DNA from: Plutella xylostella
Taxonomy: Eukaryota > Arthropoda > Insecta > Lepidoptera > Plutellidae
NCBI RefSeq assembly: GCF_932276165.1
Contig: NC_063986.1
Span: 7,948,501-8,012,500, forward strand
Length of the DNA stretch: 64,000 nucleotides
Direction: 5' to 3'
Of the stretch, positions 23,512-35,090 are shown in pieces. A program made the translations under genes and the position numbers. The notes below the pieces were generated by a model that did not search any database, had not been told where the DNA came from, and saw nothing but the letters and a program-made list of their open reading frames with translations. How positions within the stretch are numbered: position 1 is the stretch's first letter; every line of letters begins with the position of its first letter.

Positions 23512-26224
23512 ACTCTGCTATATTAATTAATTGTTTTGCCCTTTAAATTACATACCGGAGGAGGTCCGAAACTAAATCTAGTAAGGGAAAGACGATAAAA
23601 CAATTTCTCGGAGAAAAGATTACTGTGGCCGAAAACGTGTTCTTTATTACCCCAAATCACGTAATCTGGCCGTAAACGATATTTCATCATTATTATTTAC
23701 GGAGGTCCTGGTTCTTTCCCTTTTTTCTCGCTTCTTAAGAAAAATAACAATCAGGGAAATAGATCAGAGTGCTGCGCAGCTCGTTACAAAAATCATGCTT
23801 ATCATAGATCACATTTGTCCAAGCTTTGGGTACAGATGCGAGCCGAAATGTCCTAACCGATGTTTTCATATTTTATATGAGCAAGGAAAATTTGTCTTTA
23901 AAATTATGGCTCAAGGTTGAAATTTTCTTGTTACAAGTAGCGTGGATTATAAGAAAGGTAGTAGGAGAGTCGTCTGCCACAAGAGACGAATTATGACCGA
24001 TCCCCGCGCACTCATGCAAGTTATGACACCGCTGTACGATATTTTTACATTGGAAATTTGCAGAATAATAACACGGATCTTAATTATGAAATTTAGTATT
24101 TGATAGAAAATTAAACTAACCCTCTAGATTCTAGAAGATCGAATTACTGACAGTAATCAGCTCTTTCGAGAGACAATTTTTTAATAGGTTATTAAAAAAT
24201 AACACTTATCATAATTTGTTACTGCACTTATGATACTTAATGTAACAAACAAATACACATGCACCTACATGTTGTCTGAAAATATTGTTTTCTTCTCAAC
24301 TGAATACCGTCGCAAGATGGCGCCGAGCTCGAAGGAGCCACGATTTGTCAAAAGACAAACAAACACTACAGAAATAGTTCCAGCTGACAAGTTTATAGCG
24401 CGGGCACGCTTTCAACGCTCTCAACCGGCCAGTAACAAAATTATTCCAACTCACTCGTGTTCTATTTTCGAAAAATCGATGACACATCGCTTTATCAATC
24501 AATGTTTAGAAAGAGATAGCGATATTGATGAACGATTGTTTCTGCATAGTTGGCAATTAAAATTAAAACTGTTCTATTTTTGAAAATTTTGTAAAATGAG
24601 TTGTATAGTCTGTGTTGTGTTTTATTTATGTTGAGGGGCGGGGGCCAAACTTAGTCGTGGAAAAGCGCAACAAGAATAATACAAAATGTTTTTCATTTTC
24701 TTTATGTCACCCCCGACAGTCGTAAAGGCATTAGCCGTGACCAAAGTTTTGTTTGATACGACAACGGTGGTGTCTTCTGGATGTCTCCCGTAGGTTACAA
24801 ACTAGCAACTTTAAAAAACGCATGAAATATTATTTTTCTAGTGCAAGCATGTATGTAGATAACCATCGTTTAAAATTATTTGCTATTCTTAATTATTTGA
24901 AGTTATGTGTGAATGTTAGTTACCGTCGTTCTACATTATAGTGCACATTTATTCACCGTTCTTCTTAATTAACCAAATTTAGCTTAGTAAGTTTAAATAG
25001 ATAAGAGAGCACCTACTTGTTTTTATTATTAAGGTATGTGCACATAATTAATAAATATTTCTCGAAATTCCCTGAGAATTTATTCAGTTTTGTGAGCGTA
25101 GGGTCAGTATCCAATTAGTGAGAAGGTAGATATCAAATTATAATGAGCTTCGTTGTGAAAGTAGAGATAGCAATGAAAGGTTAAGTGAACTGCCATGCAG
25201 CTATATGCTTGGAAATTGGAATAAAAACCGTAAGACTTGTATAAATAAACTAGGTAAGTACCTAGATAGATGTACCTACTATAAGCGTTTATATTTAGCT
25301 ATAGCCATTATTTCTAACATCATAACTGAATTAATAATAAAAATACTAACTTTATCAACCCGTTTCAGCTCCCCCATACCACGGGAAGTTAGGAAGAGGA
25401 GTGTATCCTGAGTAATTACTTTATTAGGTGCTGTCGGAAGACCGCCCGCCGACGAAATATGCCCGAAAAAGCCTTTTAACAGCGACACTTTATGAAACGA
25501 AAACTTTACTAATTATTTCACGTTTAGAAAGACCGCCATTGTAATAGGACTTGCCTAACTAGAGGTTAATATAAGGTAAAAGGGGTATGGGCATTGGATT
25601 ATCATGATTTATATTATCTAAGTAAGTAGTTCTTCTAAGTTTTTTTCAATATAATATAGCATATAATATGTAGGGATAACTATTGACACATAGTATTATA
25701 TTGAATTCGGTACCATTTCAAATATAATTGGCAATTTGAATCACAAAGTGATGTCATAGAGGTGAAATAATCGACACACATTAACTACATATATTAATAG
25801 GAAGGTACAACCAACTTACTTAGATAATTATACAATTAATTCGGAACACCGAGCTCACGCACAACATCACAGTAAAACTACAAGCACTAAATCTAAACAG
25901 GCCACTTATAGAAATAGAAAACTAATAGCAACTATTACTTAAAACTACCGGCAAAGTCCCGTACTGAACAAGCAATGGACTGGGTGGTACGACCTGTGGC
26001 TCGACACCTAATGGCTGAGTAATAACATTTATTGCCGTTACCTTTGTAAACACGGAGTCCAGAAAAAAAGAAAAAACGAGTGACAATTGCATTCGAAAAT
26101 CAAACGTTTTAAAAGTGAACAAAGCGCTTTCGCAGCATTGTTTGATTACTAAAAAATAGCGGGCGTCTTTTCAGCCAGTTACATTGTCTTGCATTCGTAT
26201 TTTTAAACGTTCCATTTTTGAAGA
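23512..26224. other. Non-coding DNA, nothing recognised
   Basis: The 117-residue frame at 24230-24583 has no recognisable domain. AAGATGGCGCCGAG near 24314 resembles a CTCF core. No bounded repeats seen. Confidence 0.45.
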
Positions 26225-26226
26225 TA

Positions 26227-27818
26227 CACTGCCGGGCAATGAAATAGTTCCACTGATATAACACCAAATTAATCCTAAACGGAAAATGCTAGCTTAATGA
26301 CGCCTTCTGCAATATTGAAGAATATTTAATTGCGCATCAGAATATTCCCATGTAAAAACTTAAATATTGTAATAAAAATTGAAATTAAATGTTTTTCAAA
26401 AAATGGGGCATTTGGCAAATAAAACAAAATCTCTAATTATGCGTTTATTAGTTGTAAACGTGGTATTTTGATAACTCAGTACTTGGTATTTCCTCCACGT
26501 GCTCTCAATACAGCTTCTACGCGATTGGGCATGCTGAATACCAGATTCCTCAGCATATGCTGAGGAATGTTCTCCCATTCTTTGATGAGCGCGCCTTTCA
26601 AGCCACGAAGTGTAATTGGAGGTGGAACTCGGTCTCTCACAGGTCTGTCAAGCTCGTCCCAAGCATGCTCAATGGGATTCAAACCGTGGCTCCTTGCAGG
26701 CCACTCCATTTTGTAGATTCCTACGTCATGAAGATACTCATTTACAACTTGAGCAGTGTGCGCCCGTGTATTATCGTGCATGAACATTGCATTCTCACCC
26801 ATATTGGCCAAAAACGGACCAGCATGTTCATTGAGGACCTCATTGGTGTATATCACAGTAGTTAGGTTCCCGTTCTCGATTGGAACTAACGCTGTTCGAC
26901 CCTCTGCAGAGATACCCGCCCGCACGCGAAAGCTGCCTCCGCCGTGTGCCACTTTTTCTTCAAAACATACTTGTGAAAAATGTTCTCCTGGTGGTCGGTA
27001 TACTCTTTTCCTCCCATCACGATGGTACAGCATGAATTATGACTCATCTGAGAACATCACTCTGCCCCATTCGTCCTCACCCCATTCTGTATGATTACGG
27101 GCGTATTGCAATCGGGCAACTTTATGATGCCGTTCCAGTTTTGGGCCATTTGCTGGCCTGTAAAGCTTTAATCTTCTTTCGGCAAGACGTCTCCTGACTG
27201 TCCACTCGCTTATTGGCTCCCTTCGAACTTCTAGAAGTTGTTGTTGAACGGCTACTCCCGTCTGATGTCGATTTCTTAACATGATTTCCGCAGTGAATCG
27301 ATCTTTTTGGACCGTTGTGCACCTTGGCTTGCCAGTACCTGGTCTTCTCAAGTTTAATGCAGTCTCCCTAAACCTTTAGATCACTCGTCGTACAGTAGTA
27401 TGAGTCACGCCAATTATTCTGGCCGCATTTATTTGGCTGGTTCCCATTTCCACCATGGTGATGATTTTCGCACAATCCTCGCGTGATACAGGCATGATTT
27501 ACGGGTACGAGAGCCGCAAGACTTTACAATTTCATAATTATTTCACAACGACAAAAAAAATAATGAGATAAAAAGCAAAACTAAAAACGAAGCAAATGTT
27601 TTCCTAAACTTTCAAACCCGAAAATTTTGCTTCTTATCTTTTTTTATCCATGGCTTCGAAAATAACACTATTAAAAAGAGTTTGCATTTAAAAATGTTTG
27701 CATAATAAACTATATTTCATTAAACTTTTTAATTAATGATGCTAGGTTCTATATCTTAGGAGATATTAAGGTTTTTGTCGGCATTTTGTAGGTGGAACTA
27801 TTTCATTGCCCGGCAGTG
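26227..27818 (-). mobile_element. Full-length Tc1-family DNA transposon
   Basis: Perfect 27-bp terminal inverted repeats (26227-26253 and 27792-27818, beginning CACTGCCGGGCAATGAAATA) are flanked on both sides by TA (26225-26226 and 27819-27820), the Tc1/mariner target duplication. The 1592-bp length is normal for Tc1. It holds one transposase gene on the minus strand that is uninterrupted except for two stop codons. It inserted about 11 kb below the Ubx stop. Confidence 0.95.
26476..27495 (-). pseudogene. Tc1-type transposase (DD34E) with two premature stops
   Basis: This is a cut-and-paste transposase that would bind the element's inverted repeats and move it into TA sites. The frame from ATG 27495-27493 to the stop at 26476 is 339 codons, the usual Tc1 length, with no frameshift. 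Residues 1-39 form the first helix-turn-helix (CAKIITMVEMGTSQINAARI); a second DNA-binding region follows with ISEWTVRRRL. The catalytic triad is visible: D150 in FSDES, D241 in MHDNTRAH and E276 in NPIEHAWD, with 34 residues between the last two. TAA stops interrupt it at codon 40 (27378-27376) and codon 153 (27039-27037). The normally conserved SPDLNPIE reads SHGLNPIE, a further decay sign. Intact termini suggest it might still move with transposase supplied from elsewhere; this is inference. Confidence 0.93.
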
Positions 27819-27820
27819 TA

Positions 27821-30800
27821 AAAATTGCTTTGATTTTGCGAAGAAAGCGCAGCAAGTTTCGTTCCAGGAAGACTTCGAGGGATGGGGATGTGCCAAAAAG
27901 AGATAAAGTAGTTTTATTGATCTATACCGACGTTCGGACGGCGTGAGTGTGAGTTGAATGAAACGAAGATAACTTGCCGCCCCAACTTAATGTGTCCTTG
28001 TCTGGCCAACTTATTTTTATATATTCGCGTCCCTCTCTTAACCACGTGACCTAAGCAGGGTGTAACTCACCCTAGGAGCGGTATCGTCGCAAAAAACATG
28101 TCTGCCGCATTTTATTTTTATTAAATTAATGTCGTCATTATAATTGCGTTCGTATCTTATAGTAAAACTTATTCGGTAAGTTTTTAAAGTATAAGTGCCT
28201 AAGTAGAATAAGATTAAGATAGTAATCTTAAACTTATATAGGTAAATAAAAATATCACCAAAGTACCTACTAAATATGTTTTGTGTTGGATGGTATGTAA
28301 TAATAAATTTATAACTAACCCTTGGATTTAGTTTACTAGGCCATACCTACACTAGAAGCAAACTTTTGAGATGTCTTATAACAAAAGTTCAAAAGTCAAT
28401 CATCGCATAAAATTAAAAGTTACCTAACCTTTCACCCATCAGTAGGAAGGAACAAGAGTAATTTGTTGTTATCTGTGTAAGCTGTTTATTATGTTTTAAG
28501 CAGTTTATTAATTTAAAGTGGCACTAAAAGTCGGTCGGACACTTAACTTGGCGGGCGAACAATCGCGGTGTGAGGTGTGAAACGATCGTAAACGTCAACG
28601 TTAACGATCACGATAATCATAAATGAATCGGAAAACAAACAACCGATCGTAAAGATTGGGAACCCCTGGCTTTAAGTTGTGAGCTAAGATTTAAGGTAGT
28701 AACATGTGTGCTCCATTTGATTCTATTTTTAACGGTGGTTTTATCTCGTTTCTATGATACTTAAATGGAGTTTTTGAAATGCTTATGAGTCTAATTATTT
28801 TTAAGTGCACTCTACTACGCCATCTAGCGTCGAGTGGCAAGACTTAAACAAAATAGTCAATGAATTATTTACTAATAGATAGATAAGTACTACAATGATT
28901 GAGAATCAGTACAATGGCCTATAAAGTAAAGTGTATGAGGTCATAATAAATATAAACTAAAAAATTAACCCCCTTTTCTTTTCCATATACAAAGTAAAAT
29001 CTAATGATGGTATTATGTTAACCCATAAAAGTCCGTGTTAAATAATACCGGTAGCATCTCTATAAAATCGTCTTAATCTACTTACGACTAAACTGCTCGT
29101 AAACTTCCCAGTACCGTAATAAAGTGATTGTTCCCATAAAGTAACAGCTGATGGCCGTGATTACCCACAATACGAGCGAACTCATAATTTTACAGCCAAT
29201 TTACAAACAATAAAAGTCGCTCTCTTGTCTTACACGCCCATTCGCCCCCAATATCTCCATATTGGACGTCCCGGGTCCCGAGTTCCCGACAGAGTCCTAA
29301 CTTTTACGGCCCAATAAAACCAAGCTCGGCCCGAAACGATGAATAGCTAGTGACGCCATCTATATTTATTGCCCACATCACTCATTGAGGAACACAGCGC
29401 CATCTGTGAGTTACTGGCCGAAGCTTTTTACGAGCTGTTTGAGGTCGACACGTCGTAAAGTTCGCGTTTTGTGATTTGGAGCGATGCCGCTAGTGTAGAA
29501 CTTGCAGTTGAATTTTGCAGTAAAATTGTATCGATGTTCTTTTTTTGTGCATTGTTCGCGTATTCGTTAGGTTTGTTGTCGTTATTAAATGTGATTTTTG
29601 TTAATTAACAATTTAATTTAATTAGATAATATGAGTAGATAAGCCACTTTAACTACTAACTAAAAGAGTACCTTCATGACAATAAGTTTTTCGGCTCGAA
29701 TTTCATAGTTTTTGCGTTAGTAATAACTTAGAAAGTTAATTGGTAAGTAGTTGGGTTTAGGTAGGTAATTGTCAATTTAAATGAATAAAAAGTAAGTTCA
29801 ACAATAACTCATAAATAAAGATCGCGCAAAAAACCAATGCGAGATTCTTAAATAAAAGGTTTTCGAAACGGTAAAACTGCCGAGAACCTGCAACAATGTG
29901 GAAGAGAATTCAGAAGTGAATTGTCGTGTTATATGAAGTGCCTCGCAATATACGAACTGTAAATTGCATCATAAACATTTTCATTCGCCGCCCGCCGCGC
30001 TACCGACTCCATAATATTATAGTCTCCCGCTTTATTTAGTTACTCGAGCGGCCGCTGGCTTGCATTGTCGCTAGTGTTGCGCGTCGTCAGAGCCATCTAG
30101 CTATCAGCGGCTGAACTCGTTGATGTGTTTACGACATAACCGTAGCAGCGTACGACCGAGAAGTTACGCTCTATAGTTACTTTCATGAAAACAACATTGG
30201 TGTGTAAAAAATAATATAAGTACCTAATATGATAAGGAATCGTAAAAAAAATTACTATGTATTCAAACAAATATAACATAGGTACTTATTAGTTTTGTCA
30301 ATTCAATAATAAGTACCTAATCATAGAGGGCGCTACGAGGTTTGTTTATTGACGGAAGTGACGGAAGCTACATAGCAGGAACGGTATATTAAAATTTTAT
30401 TTTCGTAGAAATTAGTAAATATATTACTTTAATGAGAGTATTCTGCTTTATCTGGAATTGGTATTTTTCCTCTGCCCCCAGTGGTGGTTATAGAATAAGA
30501 AAAATAAAATAACTGATAAATAATTTATAATTGATGACATGGTAGGCAGGTCATAATAAAATGGTATTCCTTGTATTTTTTATGGGTTTATACATAATTT
30601 TATACGGCTCGCGACCTTTCACGTGAGTAATGTACGGCGAAAAGCGGTAGGTATATATAATATAGGTAGTCTTAATAGCAAATAGTACTCGTACAACAAT
30701 ACAGACCGGTTTTGTGGGTCATTGTTAATTGTTGGGTTTTTTATGATAAATAAATATATTACTAAGCTAAAACGTGAAATAGGTAAGAAGTGATCCTATT

Positions 30801-33800
30801 AGCCCAACATCCATATAGTAGGTAATTCTAATAAAACACCCTAACTCGAATAACTTATTAGACTCTATCTCCTATCTATAAACAAATCCAATAAGAATAT
30901 ATCAAACTGGAAAACACAAAACCGCACCCTAATTCCGAAACCTAAATCTCATTGAAATCCACTTCATAATTAGATTCTCATATACGGGCCCGAAGCCCCT
31001 AATCCACCAAAAAGCAAACAAACGACCTAAAACTTAGGCAAATCCTATGTAAAAACATTACCCTCCTTTTCCTTTCGGGTAAAAAGTTACCAACTCGATA
31101 TCTCGAGTAATTATATGAGGGGGGCGGGAGTGACGGGACAAATCCTCGAATAAAACAACAAGGGAAATAATTCCGGTAGTAAATCGCGTTCCCAGCGCCC
31201 TCTGTGTGAATAGAATAGCAATTATTCGGCTCAGTTGCCCCTTTCAAGTTTCCCTTATTTAAAGAACCAGCTTCCTGGACCCTTGTCCCTCCTGTTTTTG
31301 CTACCATCGATGCAGAGATGCAGGGGGTTTAGTCTCTCCTTGAAGGGTCAAAAGGAAATGGTTTGCACATGGGCCGGTGTCCTGCTGGTGCTATGAGTAT
31401 GTGTAAAGAGGCCGTATATAAATATATATGCCGTTAGCTAGTTTAATTAATGTTGTCACGTCTTAAATTTCGAAGGGCCGTTCACACTAAAGTAACGGCT
31501 CATAGTTGTATATTCAGCGGAGCTCCCATGTTAATTATGCGGCAGTCTGTTATTTATTGGTTTAAATATTTATAAAACTGTGTTTTCAAAGTGCCAAATG
31601 AAGTGGCTTTATCTAAATGAAATAAGATACCTACCAAATATTATTTTAGTAGATATTTCGTGTACAGTTAACAGAGGTTTAGTTGGTTGAAATATGATTT
31701 TGGATAATGAGTTTTTTACTTTCTCTGCCAATGTTTTTGATTGATCTTGAACATAATAAATACAGTAAGTACTAAAAAATAATCCAGAAAAAAGTCTTCC
31801 ACGTACAAGATAAAAACAAACAATACAAACTATTACTAGGTGCCTAAATCGAAATGGAACCCAAACCTTATGTTAATTAAATTCAAAATTGAGTATCGTC
31901 GCAGGTGCGTGTTCGTACGCGCACTAAATAAATGAATAGATTCATTTGATATAACTCAGGGCGCGCCTCACGGCTTAATTAACCGTTGCGATTTCAATTT
32001 GAACACCTAGGACGATTTACGCATTTTCTAACTTTTATATTTAATCTTCTATGTTCCAGGAAAAGTACTCGATTTTTGAAACATTTTTATGTATCCGCGG
32101 AGTTTTGATAAGACGGTAGAGTTCATGATTCTAGCTTTAGCCACGGAAACTGTGGCAATTTAAAACAAATATTTTATTAAGTTAATTAAACCTATTTAAT
32201 ATGAAGGAAATATAAATGAAAAGTACCTACTTAACATTAGGATGTAGAGTATGAGGTCTCCTAACTTAGGTACTTACTCACAAAACCAGAACTTAATCAA
32301 TACCAAAATTCTGTGAACAAACCTGACGATAAATATAGGTACACCTATGGAACATGTGAAGTTCACAAACAAGACATTTAAGATAAACATTTTCCAATAT
32401 ACCAACCCTAAGTTAGTACATATCTATTCGACTGGCCTCCTACAAAGCAGTCACATCTCTATATTGTAGATTGTAGGTAAGTATATTTAGTTTGCTGGCG
32501 CGATGCGTTTCTAGACTATTGTTCCAAAGGCATTGTTTGTTTCAAGATGGATCGTTAATTTATGCAGCGCGAACTAGCAGGCGTTTTCTGTTAATTATTT
32601 TATACCCCAACTTGTTTCAGTCACGCATTTTGAAATTACTCGGAAAACATAATGCTTCTGATAGGGGGGATGCTGCTGAATGGGAGATGTTTAAAACCCA
32701 AACTCTCGTTTATTCTTATATATTCTTATGATCTAGCTCAAAGAATGTGTGATTAAACTATTGAGATTCTACGTCAAATAAAGATTTTCCCAGCCTCTTA
32801 AAAGCGATCACAATGTACCTACCTATCATTTTGTGTGCCTAGTACCTACCCACGAATCAAGTATCAGTTCAGTTGCATTACCTGCCACTTATTAATACCA
32901 GCCTCTTGAATAAATAACACCACCTTTACAACTTATAATATAATAATACATGAGCACAACTATACCTGAATTAACCTGTACCTACAGGGCGAGCCCAGGA
33001 TCAACCGTTCGGCCAATCATAATCATTAACTGTGGAAGCAATTAGGTAAGTAACTGTCGGTTATCGGAAGCTACTGGCCGACTGGTCGGCAGTTCCCAGT
33101 AACCGGCCAGCCAGCAGTTTGCATAAACGCTGCCACACCCATAAAAATTAAACCCGGGTCCTTGTCATAAATAATGAGAGATCGGAGAGATTATTTTAAT
33201 AATAAATAATTGAAAAGTAATTTTAGACGTCAATCTTGCGACAAACTTGCTCAGCGATTTTCTGTAAAATATACCAGCGCTGTGCGCAAACAGAATGTTA
33301 AATAAATCACCGTTTTGAAGGCGTTCATTTACCTAGCTTTATTTATAACTAACAACAGAATTTAATGTGGAATACATAGAATGAAATATTGCTCATATTA
33401 TGCATTGATATAATGAAATGACTTTAGTACCGCATCATGTTACAACAAATTAACTTGTGAGTGTGGACAGCGTCATAAAATCTTGACAACGCCATTAAAT
33501 TACGACTCAAAGTTTTATGACCGCAATAATTGTTAGCCTGATAAACTTTTATGTTCAACTGATCATTCGGGTGTTAAGTCGTTAACTCATAAAGTTTAGG
33601 AAGCGCGAACAAGTCAGTAGATAATGAACTTTTATTGGTCACTTTTACGAGTGTTCCCGGGCCGGTAGTAAAGACGTGCCCGGGACGGCCCGAGCTGGCA
33701 GTTACATACATTGCACCTGCCAACTTTGATTTTGGCGGTTCGAAATTTTAATAACAAAAGGTTACAGTTATTGAATAGCGACTATTGTTGTTTCCATGAT

Positions 33801-34960
33801 TTGCAAACTTATTATTTCGTAGGTACCTACATACTGTTATACATAATGTTAATTTTTTTACATAGCTACATTAATAATTAAAGTAACTAGTAACAAATTG
33901 ATTTACATACTTATTAACCAACCAAAATTTATTAAAATATTTTCTTTGATTTCAGGAACACTGGATGGCACGACGAAGAAAATATAGAAACAAGAAACAC
34001 TTAGAAAAATATTATTTTATTTAAAGAAAAAATGAGTGTAAAACATTCCTATCTATAAGTTAACAAGGCCACTGTATAGGTTTATTGATTGTGGCAATTA
34101 TTGTAAACCGGCCATTATGTGGGCTGTACTAGTAGTGATAGTATACACTAGTTTATGATAGCATTACTTTATTGCTGTATTTACGACAGTCGATTGTTTC
34201 AAAACTGTACTTATTTACCGTAACTTTTCACGATTTTTTCAAGGGTAGGTTATTTAATATTGTATGGTTGTAGCAAATTAAAGCAAAATTACTACGCCGT
34301 AACTTTTTTTTTATTACGGCCTAAACAGTTATGTTTTTACAAATAATAGTTTGGCAATTTGTGCAACTCAAAATTAACAACCTTGAAATTCTAAACAATA
34401 CTAAGCAACAGCTGCTTGAACCCTTTTAAAATCCCATCTTTGGTCCTTAATAGAAAAAGACAAAAGCTAAGTTCAAGTCCCTTTAAAACCGGGCCCTTAG
34501 CCAGTGCCATTGTCCTCGAGATACAGTTAACTACACGCGAAATGAACAAACTTGATACTTTTATAGCTTTTCAAGTATGTATCGGTCTTAATTTAGGGAA
34601 CTTTAGTAGTTAGTTATGTTTGACTTTAGATTTTGAGTACGTTTGATATGTTTTTTTTACAAACACATTTAAACCTAGGTACAACTACAAGACGTAAGCC
34701 TTGATAGGTTTTACTGAAATTTTCACGAATCACTACTACAATGACTTAGTATTGTTATAATTATTGTTTAAGATGGTAAGTATTTCCTAAGTCAAACACT
34801 TTCACGCATAGTAAAATTTTCGTCTTCAGTTCTTCACAGACATACCGACATATTTTCAGAAAACCATCCATGCATCAAAACGAACAATTGACAGCCCTGA
34901 GTTACCCGCGCATACCTAACCTCCCTCCTCAACCTACCAGGTTCAGAGTCCAGAATAGTT
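27821..34960. other. Non-coding DNA with scattered CTCF-like words
   Basis: No supported gene; frames such as 30999-31307 and 32492-32731 lack motifs. The notable content is the CTCF-like cluster at 28.8-31.2 kb, listed separately. Confidence 0.5.
28815..31206. promoter_or_regulatory. Candidate insulator: cluster of CTCF-like motifs
   Basis: CTCF-like cores (AGATGGCG or AGGGCGCT, either strand) occur at 28815-28829 (CGCTAGATGGCGTAG, minus), 29352-29363 (ATAGATGGCGTC, minus), 29395-29408 (CACAGATGGCGCTG, minus), 30323-30337 (ATAGAGGGCGCTACG, plus) and 31191-31206 (CACAGAGGGCGCTGGG, minus). A weaker one is at 30089-30102. Hox clusters in flies use CTCF at domain boundaries. The words also occur in some lepidopteran repeats, and binding cannot be shown from sequence. 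Confidence 0.3.
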
Positions 34961-35090
34961 ACTCTATACTGACGAAAAACGAACGAACGAGAGCTATCCT
35001 GCTACCGGCACGTTTAATACAACGAGATATAGTCGTGGTTCGCACAGCAGCACTCCAAAACTTCGGCTTCGTTTTTCGTCAGTATAGAGT
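34961..35090. mobile_element. 130-bp MITE with 22-bp inverted ends
   Basis: The first 22 bases (ACTCTATACTGACGAAAAAC plus GA) are an exact inverse of 35069-35090. The interior is non-coding. An open frame of 145 codons (34870-35307) runs through it but has no domain and is rejected. The target duplication is unclear. Confidence 0.75.

Noticed and set aside
24230..24583. 117-codon plus-strand frame
   Set aside because: No family recognised, AT-rich composition, no supporting neighbours or splice context; more likely chance.
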